Below the pieces are notes generated by a model. That model was given only the letters and a program-made list of their open reading frames with translations. It made no database searches and was not told where the DNA came from. Both the position numbers and the translations under genes were made by a program. DNA of 64,000 nucleotides from Streptomyces violens (GTDB lineage: Bacteria > Actinomycetota > Actinomycetes > Streptomycetales > Streptomycetaceae), in contig NZ_JOBH01000004.1 of assembly GCF_000717745.1 (NCBI RefSeq), forward strand, positions 124,001-188,000, written 5' to 3'. Below, in pieces: positions 60,566-64,000 of this stretch (position 1 is the stretch's first letter; each line of letters begins with the position of its first letter).

Positions 60566-63208
60566 ATGGACCACATCAGTCAGCCGGGGGCGGGACCCTC
60601 GCAGAGGTTTCCTCCGCAACCGGAGAGTGTGGCGCTGGCGCGGCGTTTCGTGCGGACCGTTCTGGCGGATGTCGGCTCTGAGACGGTGGACACAGCCGAG
60701 CTGCTGGTCAGCGAGCTGATGACCAACGTGGTGCTGCATGCGCGCACGGAGGCCGAGGTGTCGGCCTGGACGCGGGACGATACGGTCCATGTACGGGTGA
60801 GCGATCATCGGCCGTCCTACGGCGTGGTGCCACAGGGGGGCCTGCCCTACCCCGGTCCGGGACAGGGACTGGCCGTGGTCGAGAAGCTGGCATCCCGGTA
60901 CGGCGTCGATACCGGCGAAGAGCGCAAGACGGTGTGGTACGAACTATGGCTGGACGGACGACCGCCACCGCCTTCCGAGTGGCAGACCTCTGTGCCGCCG
61001 TCCGGTGCCACCCGCCCCGTCACGCTGGTCGACCTGCCCAGCGCTCTCTACCTGGCCTCCCAGCAGCACCGGCACGCGCTGCTGCGCGAGCTCACTCTTG
61101 CCGCGGCCGCCGGTGAGCGCTTCGGTGTGCGTCCGGAAGACCTCGCCACCGCGCACGACGTGAGCAACATGATCAGCGCGTGCATGACGGCCGAACTGGC
61201 GAAGCAGCCTCCGGCCGCGCACATCCACTCGCTGCGCCTGTCCCTCCCGGCGGACGCCACGAGGGCCGTACTCACCCTGCGCCACGTGCTCGACCTGGCC
61301 GAGGAGGCGGCCCGGGACGAGCGGCTCCTCACCTGGCCGGCACTCCCGCAGAACCGCGTCTTCCGCCAGTGGCTCTTCGACCAGATCATCAGCCAGCTCA
61401 CCGGCGGGTCCCCCACCGCATGGACCGTGGTGCCCCGGGAGCCGAGCGCCAGCCCCTCGGAGCTGGTGCCCTGCGACGTCAGCCACGTATGGGCCAGCCG
61501 GGTCCCCACCATCGCCGCCGACGACGAGAACCGGATCATCGCCGTGAACGGACCGGCGGCCGACATGCTCGGCTGGCAAGCGGACGAACTGGTCGGCCGC
61601 CGGCTCACCGTCCTCATCCCGGAGCACTTGCGGGAACGCCACGTGGCGGCGTTCAACTCGCTCCTGCTCACCGGCCAGTCGCGCATTCTGGGCCGCTCCG
61701 TACCCATCCCGGCACTGCACCGGGACGGCCGGTTGGTCCCCATCCGTCTGTTCATCCAGACCCAGGGGACGACCGACGGCCGCACCGTGTTCGTCGCCCA
61801 GCTCGCCCCCAGGACAGCTCCCCCCGCCCCCTCGCCGCACCGTTCCGAAGAGCCCCGGCAGGTGGCGCCGCAGGAGCCGGGCGGTCCGGAACTGCCGGAC
61901 GTCACGGAAATCCTCACCACGACGGGCAGTGCGGAAGCCGGCGGGTCGGCGCCGGCACAGCGGCTCTCCCTGCTGACCGACATCGGGGAGGCACTCAGCA
62001 GCGCCTCGAACCTCGACGAGGGACTGCACCGGGTGTGCAAGATCCTGACTCAGCGGCTGGCCGACTGGTGCGTGGTGGACCTGCTCGACGAGTCCGGCCG
62101 GTTGGAGCGGGTCTGCGTCACCCACCGCGGCCCCCGGGCACTGCCCGCCGAGGCATACGCCGGCCGGCTCCCGCCGGTGACCGAGGCCGCGCGGGGGCCG
62201 CTGGCCCGGGTGCTGCGCGGAGCCGGCCCACTGCTGCTCACCGAGGCCCCACCACCGAGCCAGGTCGAAAGCTCTCTCGACACCCGCTACTACCAGCTGT
62301 TCGAGCGGATGGGCGCAAGCAGTGCCATGGTCACTCCGCTCCGGGTCCGCGGTGCGGTCTTCGGCGCCCTGACCCTGGCCCGTACCGGCGAGGGCCGCTC
62401 GTTCACCGATGAAGACCTGCCCCTGATCGAGGGCCTGGTCCGCAGCCTCTCCATGGGAGTGGAAAACGCCCGCCTGTATCAGGAGACCCGGCAGATCGCC
62501 GAGCGCCTCCAACGCTCCCTGCTGCCCGTACTGCCGGACATCGACCACCTGCAGATGGCCGCCCGGTACGCGCCCTCCTCCACCACCGCGCAGATCGGCG
62601 GCGACTGGTACGACGGCTTCGTCCTCCCCAACGGCCGGACCGCCCTGGTCATCGGCGATGTCACCGGGCACGACCTGGAGGCGGCCGTTGCCATGAGCCA
62701 ACTGCGCAGCATGCTGCGGGGCATCGCCATCGACCGCCAGGAGCCCCCGGGAGAGGTCCTGCGCCGCCTGGACATGGCGAACCACAGCTTGTACCGAGAG
62801 GCCACCGCCACCTGCATCTACGCTCTTGTCGCAGGTCCCGAGAACGGCCCCTGGGAGCTGAAGCACTCCTCCGCCGGGCACCTGCCACCGCTGCTGACCA
62901 CCAGGGAAGGCGGCACCCGCTACCTGGAGAGGGGCGCCGGTCTGCTGCTCGGGATGGAACCCGACATGCCCCGCCCCGTGGCCACGGATCCGCTCCCGGC
63001 CCACTCGACCGTGCTGCTGTACACCGACGGCCTCATCGAACGCCGCGACGAATCCCTCGACGACGCCATGGCCAGGCTCTCTCGGCACACCGCCGCCCTG
63101 GCACGCGAACCCCTCGATGTGTTCTGCGACGAACTGCTCATCGCGCTGAGCGCCGACAGCGCCGATGACATCGCCCTTCTCGCCCTCCGCCCAGTGCCCC
63201 GAACCTGA
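60566..63208 (+). CDS. RsbW-like HATPase-PAS-GAF-PP2C phosphatase
   Basis: An 880-residue signalling protein. Residues about 10-135 are an RsbW-like HATPase (ELLVSELMTNVVLHART, GQGLAVVEKLASRYG). About 150-310 is a mostly helical region I do not recognise. A PAS domain follows (about 325-430; ENRIIAVNGPAADMLGWQAD), then GAF (about 470-640) and SpoIIE/PP2C (about 650-878) with QIGGDWYDGFVLPNGRTALV, VIGDVTGHD and VLLYTDGLIERRD. Kinase-like and phosphatase modules lie at opposite ends compared with the 36.7-38.8 kb paralogue. It should act on anti-sigma-factor partners. Confidence 0.88.
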   Translation: MDHISQPGAGPSQRFPPQPESVALARRFVRTVLADVGSETVDTAELLVSELMTNVVLHARTEAEVSAWTRDDTVHVRVSDHRPSYGVVPQGGLPYPGPGQGLAVVEKLASRYGVDTGEERKTVWYELWLDGRPPPPSEWQTSVPPSGATRPVTLVDLPSALYLASQQHRHALLRELTLAAAAGERFGVRPEDLATAHDVSNMISACMTAELAKQPPAAHIHSLRLSLPADATRAVLTLRHVLDLAEEAARDERLLTWPALPQNRVFRQWLFDQIISQLTGGSPTAWTVVPREPSASPSELVPCDVSHVWASRVPTIAADDENRIIAVNGPAADMLGWQADELVGRRLTVLIPEHLRERHVAAFNSLLLTGQSRILGRSVPIPALHRDGRLVPIRLFIQTQGTTDGRTVFVAQLAPRTAPPAPSPHRSEEPRQVAPQEPGGPELPDVTEILTTTGSAEAGGSAPAQRLSLLTDIGEALSSASNLDEGLHRVCKILTQRLADWCVVDLLDESGRLERVCVTHRGPRALPAEAYAGRLPPVTEAARGPLARVLRGAGPLLLTEAPPPSQVESSLDTRYYQLFERMGASSAMVTPLRVRGAVFGALTLARTGEGRSFTDEDLPLIEGLVRSLSMGVENARLYQETRQIAERLQRSLLPVLPDIDHLQMAARYAPSSTTAQIGGDWYDGFVLPNGRTALVIGDVTGHDLEAAVAMSQLRSMLRGIAIDRQEPPGEVLRRLDMANHSLYREATATCIYALVAGPENGPWELKHSSAGHLPPLLTTREGGTRYLERGAGLLLGMEPDMPRPVATDPLPAHSTVLLYTDGLIERRDESLDDAMARLSRHTAALAREPLDVFCDELLIALSADSADDIALLALRPVPRT

Positions 63209-63313
63209 CCGGCAGTTGCTGTCCCCACGTGCCACGGGCCTCCGTTCCTCCCTGCCGGGCGTCCCGTCCGGCGTATCGTGTGTGCCCCGACAGGCGGCCG
63301 TGGGACGGGTGCG

Positions 63314-64000
63314 ATGGCAGTCGAATTCAGCCGGCGCTGTGGCGGTCTTCCTGCCGAGCTGACCGGTTTTGTGGGCCGCAGGGAGGAACTCGCCCAGGTG
63401 CGCGGGATGCTGGCCGAGTCGCGGCTGGTGACGCTCATGGGGCCCGGCGGCGTCGGCAAGACGCGGATCGCGCTGCGCACGGCCGCCGCCGTCAGGGCGG
63501 ACTTCGCCGACGGGCTCTGCGTGGCCGAGCTGACCGCCCTGCGCGACCCCGAGCTGCTGCCCGGCGCTCTGTGCACGCTGCTCGGCGTCCCGCCGCTGTC
63601 CGCCGCCGAGCCCCTGGACGCCCTCGTCGAGCATCTGCAGGAGCGGCGGCTGCTGCTGATCCTGGACACCTGCGAGCACCTGGTCGACGCCTGCGCGATG
63701 CTCGCGGACATCGTGCTCGGCGAGGCGCCCGGGGTGACCGTGCTCGCCACGAGCCGTCAGCCGCTGGACGTACCCGGCGAGCACGTCCTTCCCGTACCGC
63801 CGCTGCCCCTCGATACGGCCGTCGAGCTGTTCGCGCAGCGTGCCGCGGCCGTCGTCCCCGGTTTCACCGTCACGGACGGGAACCGCCCGGACGTCGCGGC
63901 CCTGTGCCGCCGGCTGGACGGCATTCCGCTGGCGATCGAGCTGGCGACCGTGCGGCTGCGGGCCGTGGGACTCAAGCATCTGGTGGCCCTGCTGGAGGAG
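63314..64000 (+). CDS. STAND/NB-ARC ATPase transcriptional regulator (LAL-like), 3' end outside window
   Basis: The frame from ATG 63314 is open to the right edge (229 residues). After a short N-terminus, LTGFVGRREELAQVRGML is followed by Walker A MGPGGVGKTR, Walker B-like LLLILDTCEHL (about 116-126), the sensor TSRQPLDVPGEHVLPVPPL and CRRLDGIPLAIELA, the standard order of NB-ARC-type ATPase domains in large actinomycete regulators. Such proteins usually have a C-terminal TPR region and a LuxR or SARP-type DNA-binding domain; these would lie beyond the window. Confidence 0.85.
   Translation, partial: MAVEFSRRCGGLPAELTGFVGRREELAQVRGMLAESRLVTLMGPGGVGKTRIALRTAAAVRADFADGLCVAELTALRDPELLPGALCTLLGVPPLSAAEPLDALVEHLQERRLLLILDTCEHLVDACAMLADIVLGEAPGVTVLATSRQPLDVPGEHVLPVPPLPLDTAVELFAQRAAAVVPGFTVTDGNRPDVAALCRRLDGIPLAIELATVRLRAVGLKHLVALLEE

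Noticed and set aside
60944..63979. 1011-codon minus-strand frame opposite the third phosphatase
   Set aside because: Same cause: the plus strand carries HATPase, PAS, GAF and PP2C motifs in order, while the minus frame has none.
1..64000. Mobile elements, prophage, CRISPR arrays, tRNA or rRNA genes
   Set aside because: No transposase, integrase, phage structural gene, regularly spaced repeat array or recognisable tRNA/rRNA sequence was seen.

Overview
The window is a continuous piece of high-GC actinomycete chromosome, most likely from Streptomyces or a close relative. Coding density is high (54 protein genes recognised, no gap above about 300 bases). Support for this placement comes from frequent GTG and some TTG starts, ATGA/GTGA start-stop overlaps, Tat and lipoprotein signals, several probable leaderless promoters (TAnnnT about 6 nt before the start codon), and families typical of the group (SpoIIE-type PP2C phosphatases with RsbW-like ATPase domains, XRE/ImmA-IrrE/7TM triads, GH84, FAD- and CoA-dependent catabolism). 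I see no rRNA, tRNA, CRISPR array, insertion sequence or prophage. The layout is that of a catabolic and signalling chromosome region, not an integrated island.

Left part (1-8.4 kb): a probable 2-hydroxyacid/lactate region, with the end of a LutA-like Fe-S protein, an IclR regulator, a divergent MFS transporter, a YceI-type protein with its own terminator, then larA-larE-larB with larC convergent to them. LarA keeps the expected nickel-pincer residues at the expected spacing. Then (8.4-14.1 kb) come a small secreted protein, a secreted GH84 hexosaminidase, and a nitrate/sulfonate/taurine-type ABC importer (ATPase-permease-lipoprotein).

14.2-21.4 kb: a CoA-linked catabolic block (3-hydroxyacyl-CoA dehydrogenase, two-subunit CoA-transferase, divergent LysR regulator, thiolase, MHS-type transporter) that looks like dicarboxylate or beta-ketoadipate-type catabolism. 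21.6-25.4 kb: an XRE regulator, ImmA/IrrE-like metalloprotein and 7-TM protein, then a cytochrome P450. 25.5-27.5 kb: a D,D-carboxypeptidase, a zinc-ribbon DUF309 protein and a DUF427 protein. 27.5-30.9 kb: a probable carnitine catabolic operon (BKACE enzyme, L-carnitine dehydrogenase, betainyl-CoA-type thioesterase) next to an unusual regulator carrying both an XRE and a TetR DNA-binding domain.

31-39.9 kb: two paralogous PAS-GAF-PP2C phosphatases, an MFS exporter, an L,D-transpeptidase, a 68-residue proline-rich protein, a succinate-semialdehyde dehydrogenase and a tandem universal stress protein. 39.9-47.3 kb: a Tat-exported metallophosphoesterase, a DUF1990/YndJ pair behind two near-identical palindromic operators, a DUF3574 protein, an AidB-type acyl-CoA dehydrogenase with enoyl-CoA hydratase opposite a PaaX regulator, and an orphan CitG/MdcB-like protein. 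47.5-50.7 kb: a molybdate uptake operon (HTH-Mop regulator, ModA, fused ModB-ModC). 50.8-55.2 kb: a small helical protein, a lactonase-type beta-propeller and a hydrolase/erythromycin-esterase-like/phosphoribosyltransferase operon. 55.2-58 kb: an Rrf2 regulator, TauE exporter and DszC/acyl-CoA-dehydrogenase-like protein, suggesting sulfur metabolism. 58-64 kb: a methyltransferase, an APH-like kinase, an internally deleted haloacid dehalogenase relic, a third PP2C phosphatase with an N-terminal RsbW-like domain, and the start of a STAND ATPase regulator.

I did not find a clearly unprecedented multi-gene system. The most interesting items are the XRE-TetR fusion with its candidate carnitine operator, the paired TTGAACnCGTTCAA operators, the 32-bp perfect palindrome before larC, the three domain-shuffled phosphatases, the set of leaderless promoters and the XRE/IrrE/7TM/P450 block.
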